From contig JAUFSD010000002.1 in assembly GCA_033030425.1 (NCBI GenBank), positions 2,914,001 through 2,978,000 on the forward strand: a stretch of DNA of 64,000 bases. The letters are read 5' to 3'. The notes beneath the pieces were generated by a model that was not told the origin of the DNA, did not search any database, and saw nothing but the letters and a program-made list of their open reading frames with translations. A program made the position numbers and the translations under genes. The stretch is from Verpa conica. Its lineage: Eukaryota > Ascomycota > Pezizomycetes > Pezizales > Morchellaceae. This document shows positions 1 through 10,298 of this stretch, piece after piece (within the stretch, counting starts at the first letter, position 1; every line of letters begins with the position of its first letter).

Positions 1-1
1 T

Positions 2-361
2 CAGAAGAATATGGCCAAGGTGGATCTAGTCATTGCATCCCACAACAGAGAGTCTGTTGATAAAGCAGTCACGCTTAGACGCACGATGACAGCCAGCGAT
101 TGTAAAGTTGGGCGTTTGGTGTTTGCGCAGCTCATGGGCATGGCAGATGAACTTTCCTTGGGGCTAGTGGCCGAGGGGTCGAAAAAGGGGCAGGAAGATT
201 TTGACGTAAAAGTCTACAAATATGCTGTTTGGGGAAGTACCCAGGAGTGTGTGCGGTACCTTTTGAGGCGTGCAGAAGAGAATAAGGATGCTGTAGGGAG
301 GAGCAGTGAGAATAGAAAGGCTGTTATGGAGGAAGTTTGGCGGAGGATTAGGAAAGGATAA
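2..361 (+). CDS. PUT1: Proline dehydrogenase, 3' part (partial at window edge)
   Basis: C-terminal part of mitochondrial FAD-dependent proline dehydrogenase, which oxidises proline to pyrroline-5-carboxylate in proline catabolism. The frame is open from base 2, and the first bases (tcag) could be the end of an intron, so the true start lies outside the window. Visible family motifs are the end of the TIM barrel (LVIASHNRESV), the FAD-site strand (FAQLMGMADELS), the VYKYAVWG segment and the terminal helix with the YLLRRAEEN motif, whose arginine pair contacts the proline carboxylate in characterised PRODH enzymes. The natural stop is at 359-361. Identity rests on this run of conserved motifs. 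Only the C-terminal domain is seen. Confidence 0.88.
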   Translation, partial: QKNMAKVDLVIASHNRESVDKAVTLRRTMTASDCKVGRLVFAQLMGMADELSLGLVAEGSKKGQEDFDVKVYKYAVWGSTQECVRYLLRRAEENKDAVGRSSENRKAVMEEVWRRIRKG

Positions 362-917
362 GCTATCTAGAGCTAGGCATAAAATTCTATTTTACTAATA
401 CCTACTTTTTGCTTGGTTGGGGTGATTCTCTTTCTTTTCCGCTTAATAATATGCTTTACGAGTAGGCAACCTTAGGGAGCGAACGAAGGAAGTCTTTTCT
501 CTTTTGGCACTCCTCTCTCTAATGTGGGCGAGGTTACTTCATTGCTTCGATTATTTAGACGATCTAGATTTAGAAGATCCTTTTTCGTTGTGGTGAGGAT
601 TATATAGGGGTATATGTATTCTTATAGCCATAATCTTTATATATTGTGGGTACAATCGCTGAAAGGTAGCAGGTTGTACTGGCTAAACATCAAATCTGTC
701 TTGCGGGTACTTGGCCGGCAGTGGCGAGAGCGCTTGTTAGTCACGGCCGGGTAAGTGGACTTATGTTGAGTCCCTACTCGCCACTTAACAAGCAAGAGCT
801 GACTTGAGACGTAAGATATGAAAAAAGGGCAGCGTATAGGATAGCATATTTCTAAACCTTTAAACCTCTAAGAATTTCTACTTGACTGTATTGATTTGTA
901 TTGATATAGTGGCCAAG
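362..917. other. Intergenic, 3' flank of proline dehydrogenase
   Basis: No gene is seen. The stretch is AT-rich apart from a GC-rich patch at about 700-800 that holds crossing complementary segments (see the separate entry at 720-793). It ends at the target-site duplication of the LINE insertion. Confidence 0.6.
720..793 (+). other. Crossing inverted segments, possible structured RNA
   Basis: Bases 720-728 (agtggcgag) are complementary to 777-785. Bases 732-739 (gcttgtta) are complementary to 786-793. The two pairings cross (A-B-A'-B'), and a third small hairpin (ggact/agtcc, about 757-772) lies between them. Pairing is seen directly; any transcript or function is inference. The single base joining A' and B' would be a tight loop for a true pseudoknot. 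Confidence 0.3.
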
Positions 918-933
918 TCGTTTTGTGGATAAT
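918..933. repeat. LINE target-site duplication, left copy
   Basis: The 16-bp sequence tcgttttgtggataat is repeated perfectly at 8294-8309 and marks the two borders of the LINE insertion. It is directly followed by the poly-T run that is the LINE poly-A tail read from the other strand. Confidence 0.9.
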
Positions 934-1206
934 TTTTTTTTTTTTTTTTTTTTTTTTAACTCAAGTGATTTTATTATTCTGGGTACAAAATCTGGTATGC
1001 AGTATAAACTATGACCTAAAAAGAACCCTTCCCCGTCCTAAAAATAAAACACGACCCCTTCAAAATTCCAAATAACAAATATTTTAACACAGGAAATAAA
1101 AAGAAATATTTTGACACAGCCAATGTACTACTCAAATATAACTTCCTTCCTTCTGACTTGATGTCTTGGTGCCGTTATACACGGACTTGATAAGCACGAT
1201 CACTCC

Positions 1207-1905
1207 TTATAACTCGGAGTAGGTAATGGAGGTGAGAGAGGATGTAGTGAGGGAGGACGGCACTGGGGACGGAAGTGCTTTTTTTGGAAAGTTTATTTTG
1301 TTTTGAACAACGAATGTCCCGACGAGTAGCGAAAGAGCTTCAGAGCTCCAAATTTCGTCAAGGGATCTAATGTTGGGTAGGAGGGAATTTCTGGACACAG
1401 CGAGATTGGGACAGTGTAGAAGCACATGCTCTGTTGTTTCGGGTGAGAGAAGGCACCTGGGACAGGTGTCAGGAGTGTGAAGATTTATCCACGACTTGTG
1501 AGCGTTTAGGTAACTCTTTTCCACCCGCATTTGATGAAGGCGGGAGGATTGAAACTTGTGAAGGGACATAAAATATGGTGTTGTGAGAGAACAACCATAT
1601 TTATAGTAATTGGGTGGGGGATAGAGAATCTCCCAGTTCTTTAGAAGCTGTTGCTTAACCATAATTGAAAAACTCTTATGGCTAAGATTGGAGCCTAGTA
1701 ACGGCCGGACTAGGGAACCTAAAAATTCGATTGGCAGGTGATTCACACCTGCTTTGGCGACCGAGTTCCACTTTTTGGGTGGATTGGGAAGGCTGAGAGT
1801 TCGAGTGTGAGATTGTTCGGGTGAGATGGTTGGAAACGACGGATCAAACCGGGCCGTGACTGGGTTGTTGAAGGGATGGGCAGTGGCAACTCGGATGGCG
1901 TGTTT
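1207..1905 (-). pseudogene. LINE reverse-transcriptase ORF, 3' fragment with zinc knuckle
   Basis: Open minus-strand frame from the gypsy insertion point to a TAA at 1207-1209. It encodes the RT-distal region (KHAIRVATAHPFNN) and the C-terminal knuckle CPRC-x8-H-x4-C. About 250 bases of 3' UTR follow before the poly-A tail. The frame continues upstream into 7654-7820 on the other side of the gypsy element. Confidence 0.8.
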
Positions 1906-1906
1906 A
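1902..1906. repeat. Gypsy target-site duplication, left copy (gttta)
   Basis: The 5-bp sequence gttta immediately precedes the 5' LTR and is repeated right after the 3' LTR at 7649-7653. Five base pairs is the usual integrase footprint of Ty3/gypsy elements. Confidence 0.9.
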
Positions 1907-2272
1907 TTTCACGGATTGATTAGGGGCGCCAGGGTGAGTCTCATCGTGACTCATGCAAGGATAGAGGCAGGGTAACAGGTATCGAAGGAAGGAACAAAGG
2001 CATTGTATAAATGGGAATTCGGGTATAAATAGGGAGCGTTGCTCCCTCTCTGTAATAGTTTTTCTTTCTCTTTTCTTTACGCAACGTCTCTTCAGTTAGA
2101 TTCAATACGAGCTTTCTTCTCGCTGCCTCTCTGCTGCTTCATCGCTTCGCGATCGCTGAAACTACTTCCTACTTCACAAACCTTTGGTATTTTGCTTGTA
2201 ACGGATAGTTACCTTGCCATCGAGTTAGTTGTATCCTGTGGTCACGCTGTCCCCACGCTGTCCCCCTTGAAA
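1907..2272 (+). repeat. 5' long terminal repeat
   Basis: 366 bp bounded by the short inverted ends TTTCA and TGAAA, a variant of the usual TGTCA/TGACA. It holds a TATA-like box (tataaat, 2024-2030) followed by a pyrimidine-rich stretch. It is nearly identical to 7283-7648. Confidence 0.93.
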
Positions 2273-2274
2273 TT

Positions 2275-2283
2275 ACGTTGCGT
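2275..2283 (+). promoter_or_regulatory. Candidate self-priming primer-binding site
   Basis: ACGTTGCGT begins two bases after the 5' LTR. It does not start with the tRNA-type TGG, but it is perfectly complementary to ACGCAACGT inside the LTR at 2079-2087, about 50 bases after the TATA-like box. The same 9-mer is kept in the 3' LTR. This is the arrangement known for the self-primed Tf1/MAGGY group, where the RNA 5' end folds back to prime reverse transcription. Confidence 0.55.
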
Positions 2284-2330
2284 CGTTTACCACACCATAC
2301 AACACACAACGCTAGACATATACAATCATC

Positions 2331-3601
2331 ATGACCTCCCCTACCTATGTTTTTCCCCCCACCATTGCTGCATTCGAAGAACAACTCAGCGACGCCCCCA
2401 CTCTCTACACGAATTTACAAGGATTGATTCAGAAAGCGACCGAAGCCAAAGACCGCTACGTGGGCGAAGCCGGCTCGCACAACTCCCAGCTTTCTGAAAG
2501 CAGCCTCAGCGCCGCCCGCACCCAGTTACAAAGAATCTCAGACGCGTACACCACACTAGAAACCCAATACAATCAAGTTCAGGAAGAGTTAGCTGGCTCG
2601 CTCCGTAAAAGAACACATTGCCGAAATCAGGACCCTGCCACCACCGGTAACCTCGCATCGGTCGGAAAAATGCCAGACCCTTCCCTTTAATGGGACCGAG
2701 CCAAACTCCCGAATTTTTTGGCCATGATGAGAAGTGTTTTATTGGCACGCGACCGTCGTCAGCAAGAAGGTCATGTACATTATAAGTAGGTTGGAGGAAA
2801 AGCCACGACCAAATCGAACCTCTTCTCGCGACCACCACCACTCACTTCGCCACCACTACCAAAATGTATGAATATCTGCAAGAATCTTTCGGCGACCCGC
2901 ATCCTCGTGGAACGGCACAAGAAGAACTCGTGACCCTGGTTCGAGGAACGCGACTTCGCCGCCTTCTATTCCGACTTGCGCATCATGGGCAAACTTAAGT
3001 ACGACGACACCGCTAAAAAAGACGCTCTCAGGAGCCGCTTATCGGACGCCATGAAGGATGCCCTAGTAGTCACACCCGTCAAAGAAGAGTATAGCGAGTT
3101 TGTAAAAGACTTGATGGCACTGGATGGAAGGGTCAGGGCTAGGCAACAAGAAAAGAGAGGCGGGACCCATCGCAACGACATTGGCCAGTTTACCGCCCCT
3201 GCCCCCTACGTACCGCATCCCTCACATGCCCCCGGAGGCCTTGCCCCCATGGATCTCTCTGCCTTTCAAACACGGTCTCGCGACTCTCGCCCTCCGTTGG
3301 AACAACGGTACGTGTTTGTAAACGGATCCAGGCGCACCTCCCCAAACTGAGAAGCAGTGGAGGAGGGAAAACGATCGCCCGTTACTCGCGCGCCTCAGAT
3401 CATAAGTATGCCAATTGCCCCCAAGGCAAACAGCTCCAGAAACCTCCGGTTATGAGGGGAGCAGCTCTCTCCGCCCCGAGCGGACCATCTCAGCAACAGG
3501 CCGGCGCGCCTTCGTCCCCTTTGTCTAGCACCAATCCATTTCGTTCTTCCTCTTCTTCCTCAGTTGTTTCTTCTTCGGTTCAGGGTTTTCAACAGTCCTA
3601 G
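2331..3601 (+). pseudogene. Gypsy gag, frameshifted
   Basis: Starts at ATG 2331. The first segment (to 2690) is a hydrophilic capsid-like region. A second open piece at 2976-3350 is in another frame, and a third piece (about 3390-3601) carries the second half of a CCHC zinc knuckle (DHKYANCPQGK) followed by Ser/Pro-rich sequence. The pieces lie in different frames with stops between them, so no intact Gag can be made. This is a mobile-element relic, not a host gene. Confidence 0.75.
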
Positions 3602-3675
3602 AGCAGCCAGGTGGCTCTACTCTAGGACCTTCTAAGGTTTCTACAATTTCTGCGTTTTCTATTTCCGGGTTTTCA

Positions 3676-6600
3676 GTGTCAGACATCAATGTGGAGGATA
3701 AATTGGATGGGGAACATTTGGTTATTTCTTGTACTCTTTCAAACAATATAAAAACCATTCAAACTCATGCATTGATTGACACTGGGGCCTCTGGATTCGC
3801 TTTTATTGACGAAACCTTTGCACGCCACCATCAACTTCAATTAACACCTCTCAAAACTCCAAGGGAGCTGGAGGTTATCGACGGACGACACCGCATCCTC
3901 TCACAAATTACACATCTTGCACACCTTGGCCTATCCATCAAAACGCATAGGGAGCACGCCCCATTTTTTGTAACAACGTTAGACAATACCCTCTGGTCCT
4001 AGGTATTCCTCAAACACCACGATGTTTCCTCCGCTTTAAGCATAACTACGTCAAGTTTGGGTCGAATTCTGCCAAAAGAATCGTACTTCATCTCACGCGC
4101 CTTATTATATCTCCAGGATTCCCCACCAGACAAAACGAAGATTCATCTTATAGGCTCCGCTGCGTTCTGCAGACTCTCCAGGAAAAGAAACGTCCAGGTA
4201 TTCTCACTCTCACTCTACGAAATAAATAAAATTGTCGACCACAAAACCTCTAAGGAAGAGTGGAAGCAAAAAATTCTAATAGAGTACCACGAATACTTGG
4301 ACATGTTTGATGAAAAACTCTCCAAAAACTTGCCCCCACGACGACCCTACGACCATAAGATTCCCTTGAAGGAAGGAAAAGAACTGCTCGCCCCTCTACG
4401 CATTTACTGAGAGAAGAACTTATAGTTCTTAAGGAATACATCGAAGACAATATGCTAAAGGGTTTATTAGAGATAATACACACCGGCAGGATCCCCAGTG
4501 CTCTTCGTGAAGAAAGCGGACGGGTCACTCCGACTCTGTGTCGATCAATGGGATTGAATGAAGTAACCATCAAAAATCGGTACCTTCTACCGCTCATACG
4601 GGAAACCCTGACAGACTGGCAAAAGCAAAATGGTATACTAAACCTGACCGCACGCTACAACCAAATACGCATAGCCCTAGGGGAAGAGTGGAAAACAGCT
4701 TTCAGAACAAGGTACGGCCACTACGAATACACGGTCATGCCTTTCGGACTTACCAACGCCCCCGCGACCTTTCAACATTTTGTCAACGATTGCTTAAGGG
4801 AATACCTGGACCAGTTCTGCACCGCCTATTTAGACGACATTCTTATATACAGTGACACCCTCGAAGAACACAAGGTACACGTCAGAAAAGTGTTACAAAC
4901 CTTAAGTAACAACGGAGTACTTTTAAAACCTGAGAAATGCGAGTTCCACTGCCAGAAGACAACATACTTAGGGCTGGTTATCTCCCCCAAAGGTATTAGC
5001 ATGGACACAAAGAAGGTATCAGCAGTTATGGACTGGACACGACCCAAGCACCTTAAAGATCTACAAGCATTTTTGGGCTTCGCCAATTTTTACAGACGCT
5101 TTATTAAAGATTTCTCCAAACTTGCCGCCCCCCTCACCGCTTTGTCAAGAAAGGAACCAGGAACTAAAGAACATGTTCCCTTTGTCTGGACGAACAACCA
5201 CCAATTAGCGTTCGACACATTAAAAGTAGCCTTCACATCAGCACCGGTTCTCATGCACTTCGACCCAGAGAAACCAATCATAGTAGAAACAGATGCCTCC
5301 GATTACGTTTCCGCGGGAGTGCTATCCCAAAAAGATAGTCAAGGAATCTTACACCCTGTGGCATTTTTCTCAAAGAAACACTCACCAGCCGAATGTAACT
5401 ACGAAATATACGACAAGGAACTACTGGCGATTATTAGAAGTTTCGAGGAATGGAGACCAGAACTGGAAGGAGCCGCCTTTCCCATCGCAGTCATATCGGA
5501 TCATAAGAATTTGGAATACTTTATGACTACCAAAAATCTTAATCGAAGACAAGCACGGTGGGCTGAATATCTTTCGCGTTTTAATTTTGTAATCACATAC
5601 CGACCAGGAAAACAAGGGGGGAAACCGGACGCATTGACAAGGAGATCAGGAGACCTCCCTGGAGAGGGGGATGAAAGAATACAACACCAGAGTCAAATAG
5701 TGTTGAAAAAGGAGAATTTGGACCCTAAGCTAAGTTTGTTAGCGGGTACTTTGTCAAATGAACCCGCTGAAATGACTGTTCCCATAGCAAAGTTAATACA
5801 AGAGGCACAAAAAACTGACCCGTTTCCACAAAAGGTTCTAGGAATGTTAGCCAGAGGAGAAAAGAAATCCTCAGAGATATCCCTAGCCGAGTGCTCAGAA
5901 AATAACGGACTTCTTTACTATCGAAATTGCCTGTATATACCCGATTACGACCCCCTTCGCCTGCACATCCTTAGGGAACACCACGACGCGCCAGCAGCAG
6001 GACATCCGGGCAGAGAAAAAACCTTTGAACTAGTTAGCCGTCAGTACTTCTGGCCAAAAATGCGCGAGTACATCGGAAGATACACCAGAAACTGCCACAC
6101 CTGCCAAAGGAGCAAGCCCAGTACCCACAGCAAATACGGAGTCCTCCGCCCCCTACCCATTCCAGAACAACCATGGAAAGAGGTATCAATGGACTTCGTC
6201 ACCGGTTTACCAGAAAGCAACGGGTTCGACGCCATATTGGTAGTAGTGGACAGACTGTCCAAAATGCGACATTTGATCCCTTGCCACACCACCACCGACG
6301 CAGGACAAGTAGCCAAACTGTATCTTCACAACGTTTGGAAACTTCACGGTCTCCCTACGCATGTCACCTCCGATAGAGGCACCCAGTTCACTTCGAAGTT
6401 CTGGAAAGCACTGTGTCAATACCTGAAAATCGAAGCACGCATGTCAACCGCGTACCACCCAGAAACAGACGGGCAGACAGAAAGGATGAACGCAATCATG
6501 GAACAGTATCTTCGCGCATATGTATCCTATCAACAGGACGACTGGAGTGAGTGGCTACCTATGGCGGAGTTCGCAGCCAACAATCAGTTGTCAGAAACCA

Positions 6601-7295
6601 CCAAGGCCACTCCCTTTTTTGCTAACTACGGGTTTCACCCTCGCTTCCAAGTAAGCCTTACACCTCGAGGACAAACTGCCCCGGAATTGGACGCAAGGGA
6701 CTTCGCCTCGCGAATGACGGAATTGCATGAGTGGTTACGAACCCAAATGAGGACCGCACAGGACAAGCAGGAACAATACACAAACGCGCACCGGACACCC
6801 GCCCCTCGATATCAACCGGGGGACATGGTTTTTGTATCTTTAAAAAACATTCGCACCACCAGGAACTCTAGGAAGCTCGATTGGAAAAAAGCGGGTCCCT
6901 ATCGCGTTAAAAAGGTCGTTAGCCCCTATGCCTACGAAGTCGAACTACCCAAAACCATGCCAAACCACCCAGTATTCCACGTTTCCCTCCTGGAACCCTC
7001 CGCCTCGGACCCTTTGCCAGGACAGATACAATCTCCTCCACCCCCCATAGTTACTCAAGGGGAACAGGAATGGGAAGTAGAAGAAATTCTAGACTCCAAA
7101 GTAATTCGGGGAAGCCCGAGCTACTACGTCAAGTGGACTGGCTATTACCAACCCTCCTGGGAACCTGCCTCGTACCATGAGGAAACAGCAGCAGTGGACA
7201 TCTTCCATCAACAATACCCCAACAAACCAGGACCGTGGGATTCAAAGCCTCGCAGGAGCTCGCGACTAAAAGGGGGGGCTACTTTCACGGATTGA
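3676..7295 (+). pseudogene. Gypsy pol: protease, RT, RNase H, integrase, chromodomain (broken 5' part)
   Basis: The protease motif LIDTGASG is at about 3770-3795, in a piece that stops at 4002. A piece at 4057-4410 leads into RT. The long open frame 4452-7295 holds the RT catalytic YLDD (4827-4838), the RNase H motif ETDAS (about 5287), the integrase HHCC finger (about 5980-6110), the integrase acidic residues in SMDFVTG, SDRG and TERM, and a terminal chromodomain (about 7069-7200) with the aromatic YYVKWTGY core. Chromodomains of this class direct integration to histone-H3-methylated chromatin. Stops and frame changes between 4002 and 4452 make the copy non-autonomous as it stands. Confidence 0.88.
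7265..7282 (+). other. Gypsy polypurine tract
   Basis: The purine run aaaagggggggctac just before the 3' LTR is in the position expected for the plus-strand primer. The integration-complex end is the TTTCA at 7283. Confidence 0.75.
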
Positions 7296-7648
7296 TTAGG
7301 GGCGCCAGGGTGAGTCTCATCGTGACTCATGCAAGGATAGAGGCAGGGTAACAGGTATCGAGGAAGGAACAAAGGCATTGTACAAATGGGAATTTTGGGT
7401 ATAAATAGGGAGCGTTGCTCCCTCTCTGTAATAGTTTTTCTTTCTCTTTTCTTTACGCAACGTTTCTTCAGTTAGATTCAATACGAGCTTTCTTCTCGCT
7501 GCCTCTCTGCTGCTTCATCGCTTCGCGATCGCTGAAACTACTGCCTACTTCACAAACCTTTGGTATTTTGCTTGTAACGGATAGTTACCTTGCCATCGAG
7601 TTAGTTGTATCCTGTGGTCACGCTGTCCCCACGCTGTCCCCCTTGAAA
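7283..7648 (+). repeat. 3' long terminal repeat
   Basis: 366 bp with TTTCA and TGAAA ends. Compared with the 5' LTR it shows tacaaat for tataaat, gtttc for gtctc, ctgcc for cttcc, ttttggg for ttcggg, and one base lost in the gaaggaagg run. Confidence 0.93.
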
Positions 7649-7653
7649 GTTTA
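7649..7653. repeat. Gypsy target-site duplication, right copy (gttta)
   Basis: Perfect match to 1902-1906. Removing one copy restores the LINE reading frame across the junction. Confidence 0.9.
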
Positions 7654-8290
7654 ATTTTGAGATAATGGAGATAAAGTATTAACGGGGGGGCGGATGCCTC
7701 CGCCCATAGAGCGTGTAGATTGGTCGACCTAAAGCAACCTAGGGCCCACCTGAGGACGGAGTTCCAAAAGACCTCCATTTCTTTTAGAGCGCTGAGGTAA
7801 AAAGAGTGGCTCCACAGGAAAGACGGCGAATAGCGAGTGTAGCGAGTTTCCTACAGTTCCCTCGAGGAAAGGCGCTTTCCTAGGAAAATCTGTGAAGACG
7901 CCAAAGGAGGCGCGACGCCAGTCTCCTTATAAAGTGATCGTTAGGGTTGAATGATGGTGTGAACCAGTAGCCGACCCACCGACTATTGGTTTTGGATGGA
8001 AGGTGTGTCCATCAATGCGACACGAAGATGTGAGACGTGATTTGTCTGCGCGCACAGATCACTCAGTTTTGGCGATCGAGAAGGACACACGTCATGGGCT
8101 GCGTGCTTTTAAGACGATAATAATTTTCTTGAAGTAAAAGAATGTTTTCCTCAACTGTGGGTGAGGCAACCGTGATGGCAAAATCATCAACGTATGATAG
8201 GGTAATACCTGGTGATGGTTCCAGGTGATGTAAAACGCTAACATAAATAACAAATAATAAAGGAGAGATGGGGGATCCCTGGGGGACCCC
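7654..8290 (-). pseudogene. LINE reverse-transcriptase ORF, 5' fragment
   Basis: From the truncated 5' end, the minus strand encodes GVPQGSPISPLLF and then SYVDDFAITVAS, the LINE RT active site, before a stop at 8063-8065. A second open stretch (about 7820-7654, other frame) encodes the RT-distal region (VLRWALGCFRSTNLHALW) and runs into the fragment at 1905-1207. The frame change between the two shows decay. Confidence 0.8.
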
Positions 8291-8293
8291 AAC

Positions 8294-8309
8294 TCGTTTT
8301 GTGGATAAT
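8294..8309. repeat. LINE target-site duplication, right copy
   Basis: tcgttttgtggataat is identical to 918-933. About 260 bases of otherwise featureless sequence separate it from the next gene. Confidence 0.9.
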
Positions 8310-8571
8310 GTGCTATGTAGTCTTAAACAGGTACAGTTCAGTTGTCTATTATTGGGGCTGACGCCACTACTAAATTAGATGCATCACACAATCTCACTCA
8401 CCACTAATCAACGCCAAGAATCTACAGGGCTAGGGCTTATGTTGACAGTTCTCCTGATTCAGTCAAAACAGGGGTATCTACGGCTATCAAAGGTCCAGAA
8501 CAACACTTTCAATAACATACACCATCCTGCAGCACTAGATCGCGTACCATCCAAAAAGAAAAAAGTTAATA

Positions 8572-9624
8572 ATGCCGCTCCTCGATTTCCCGAACGAGCT
8601 ACTCCTCCAGGTCGTTGAAGACCTTGACATGACAACCCTCAGCTCTCTCATCCTCACCAACCGCCGTCTAGCCATTCTCCTTTCTCCAGTCCTCCTCGAC
8701 ATCGCACTCAAAAATCGCCGCTACGGCGTAACTGCGTTCTTTCTCGCAATAAGCTATAAGCAGGCTTCGAGGATTAAACTGCTGCTTGAGAGATCTACGC
8801 AAATCACAATCAACAGTAAATACGGAACTACCTTATATGACAGCGGCGTCTGCAAGATATGGCACAAAGACATGAACCGACTTGTCGATAGATTAGTCGA
8901 AGAGGGGAACAAGGACCTTGTTATCTACGATAGACCTTCTGGCCGGACAGCGCTACATTGGGCCGCCACTTATGGCGATGCGGCAATGACACTAAAGCTG
9001 CTGAAGCTGGGAGCGAGCAAGAACTATGTGCCCGACCGTTCAGGGAAGCTCCCGCTCCACTGTGCAGCCTCAGCAGCGCACGAGGAAGTGGTTCGAGTGC
9101 TTCTTAAAAACAAGCCATGGCAAGAATTCGAGGTCGATGCAATCGATAAAGGCATCTACGAACTCACCGCGCTGCACTATGCCGCGCAAAACGGGGACAA
9201 GGCGATTGCAAAGCTCCTCCTGTTGGAAGGAGACGCGAATCCAGATGTGCCTAATCTATTTGGTGAGACAGCATTACATATGGCTGCTCACGAGGGGGAC
9301 ACGGGGATGGTGGAGTTGTTGTTGGAGTACGGTGCCTATATCGATACGCAGGATGCTGATGGGGTTACAGCCCTGCATTGTGTGGTTGAGAACAACGACG
9401 AGGTTACAGCGAGATTACTCGTGGATTCAGGGGCGGATATTCATATACTGAGCTCATTCTTTGGAACCCCGTTTGTTCAGGCGGTTGTGAGGTGGGGAGA
9501 GAGTATGGCGAGAATCCTGTCAGAAACGGAGTGGGAGAAAGTGAAGGGGAAGTCTAGGGCGAGCATGATTGTGGAGCAGTTGCAGGCGAACCGTGCAAGG
9601 CGGAGGGTGGATGAATTATTTTAA
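8572..9624 (+). CDS. F-box and ankyrin-repeat protein
   Basis: A single-exon 350-residue protein. Residues 3-45 form an F-box (DFPNELLLQVVEDLDMTTLS, then LTNRRL and LL-SPVLLDIAL), the Skp1-binding motif of SCF ubiquitin ligases. From about residue 120 there are five or more ankyrin repeats with the usual TALHWAA, PLHCAA, TALHYAA, TALHMAA and TALHCVV starts. By analogy it would recruit a substrate through the ankyrin stack for ubiquitination. The ATG follows an A-rich leader (aaaaaagttaataATG). This is a highly expanded, fast-evolving fungal family and no specific substrate can be named. It lies just right of the nested transposons. Confidence 0.85.
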   Translation: MPLLDFPNELLLQVVEDLDMTTLSSLILTNRRLAILLSPVLLDIALKNRRYGVTAFFLAISYKQASRIKLLLERSTQITINSKYGTTLYDSGVCKIWHKDMNRLVDRLVEEGNKDLVIYDRPSGRTALHWAATYGDAAMTLKLLKLGASKNYVPDRSGKLPLHCAASAAHEEVVRVLLKNKPWQEFEVDAIDKGIYELTALHYAAQNGDKAIAKLLLLEGDANPDVPNLFGETALHMAAHEGDTGMVELLLEYGAYIDTQDADGVTALHCVVENNDEVTARLLVDSGADIHILSSFFGTPFVQAVVRWGESMARILSETEWEKVKGKSRASMIVEQLQANRARRRVDELF

Positions 9625-10298
9625 TATCGTTAAATGGAGTATGGGAAATGGAATATCCATCACCTGGTAGTGATGTATAATATGCACCTTGGGATTGGGG
9701 GGCGTAAGGTTAGGTCGTGCTATGATTTTGATTTTTTTCTTTTCGTATAGAATATGTAAATGTATAGCGAATGTATTATTATCTTAGAATATATATATTT
9801 TTAGATACTTACCTATATGTAGATCATGGACACTCACTCGATAGAGTAATGGAAGAGTGATGAGTGGCAACCCAAAGGATAATGTTCACTACATTTATTA
9901 TTTATGGTCAAAGCCTATGCACGTAATAGGCGTTTATGATCGTGCACTTCCTTGGGTTGATGTGGCTTGAATAATTTAGTAGTAATAAAGGCTTAGTCTG
10001 GAATCTACGACCTCTAACCGCACATAGTAGCACCTGATATTATCAGATTGGAGATACTAAGTAAAATTTGCCTTATATTTCCCCTCAAAACCCCCCCTCT
10101 CTACATAGTTCGCATCCGTACTCCAAAACCAATAAGCGGATATGAAAAGATAAAAAAAAAACTACTAATCAACGAAAACTACAAAAGCAAAATCAAGTAC
10201 CCAACCACCTAAACCAAGTAAACAACTTCATCCACTAACTTCAAAACAATTCCTAAAATTCCCTATTCTTATATACCACAATCCTCAAGTCGCATGTG
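9625..10298. other. Intergenic between convergent ankyrin and verprolin genes
   Basis: AT-rich, serving as the 3' flank of both neighbours. It holds one exact copy of the dispersed TCATG-N5-TCACTCG motif (9824-9840) and no gene. Confidence 0.6.
9824..9840 (+). repeat. Dispersed motif TCATG-N5-TCACTCG, copy 1
   Basis: Exact match to the 12 fixed positions of a motif that recurs in the gene-poor parts of the window (see findings). Function is unknown. Confidence 0.6.

Larger units (their letters stand above)
1907..7648 (+). mobile_element. Ty3/gypsy LTR retrotransposon of the chromovirus type, defective
   Basis: A 5742-bp element with two 366-bp LTRs, a 5-bp target duplication, gag, protease, reverse transcriptase, RNase H, integrase and a C-terminal chromodomain, in the order that defines Ty3/gypsy chromoviruses. 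The two LTRs differ at about four substitutions and two single-base indels by eye (about 98% identity), so the insertion is fairly young. Gag and the 5' half of pol are broken by frameshifts and stops, while RT to chromodomain stays open. It sits in the LINE and is therefore younger than it. Confidence 0.93.
934..8293 (-). mobile_element. 5'-truncated non-LTR retrotransposon (LINE), split by a gypsy element
   Basis: The LINE is on the minus strand: its poly-A tail is the T-run at 934-957, its 3' end is at the left border and its truncated 5' end is at 8293. Without the later gypsy insertion and one copy of its 5-bp duplication, about 1.6 kb of LINE remains. Minus-strand translation next to the right border gives the reverse-transcriptase motif GVPQGSP, then SYVDDFAI with the catalytic Tyr-x-Asp-Asp. 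The left fragment ends in a CCHC-type zinc knuckle typical of LINE RT proteins. Coding continuity across the gypsy insertion is exact: the codons on either side read LKIKHAIRV once a single copy of gttta is counted. It is a dead copy, lacking the endonuclease and the N-terminal RT. Confidence 0.88.

Noticed and set aside
8379..8618. 79-codon frame overlapping the start of the ankyrin gene
   Set aside because: Out of frame with the F-box gene, no motif, and runs through the 5' leader of that gene.
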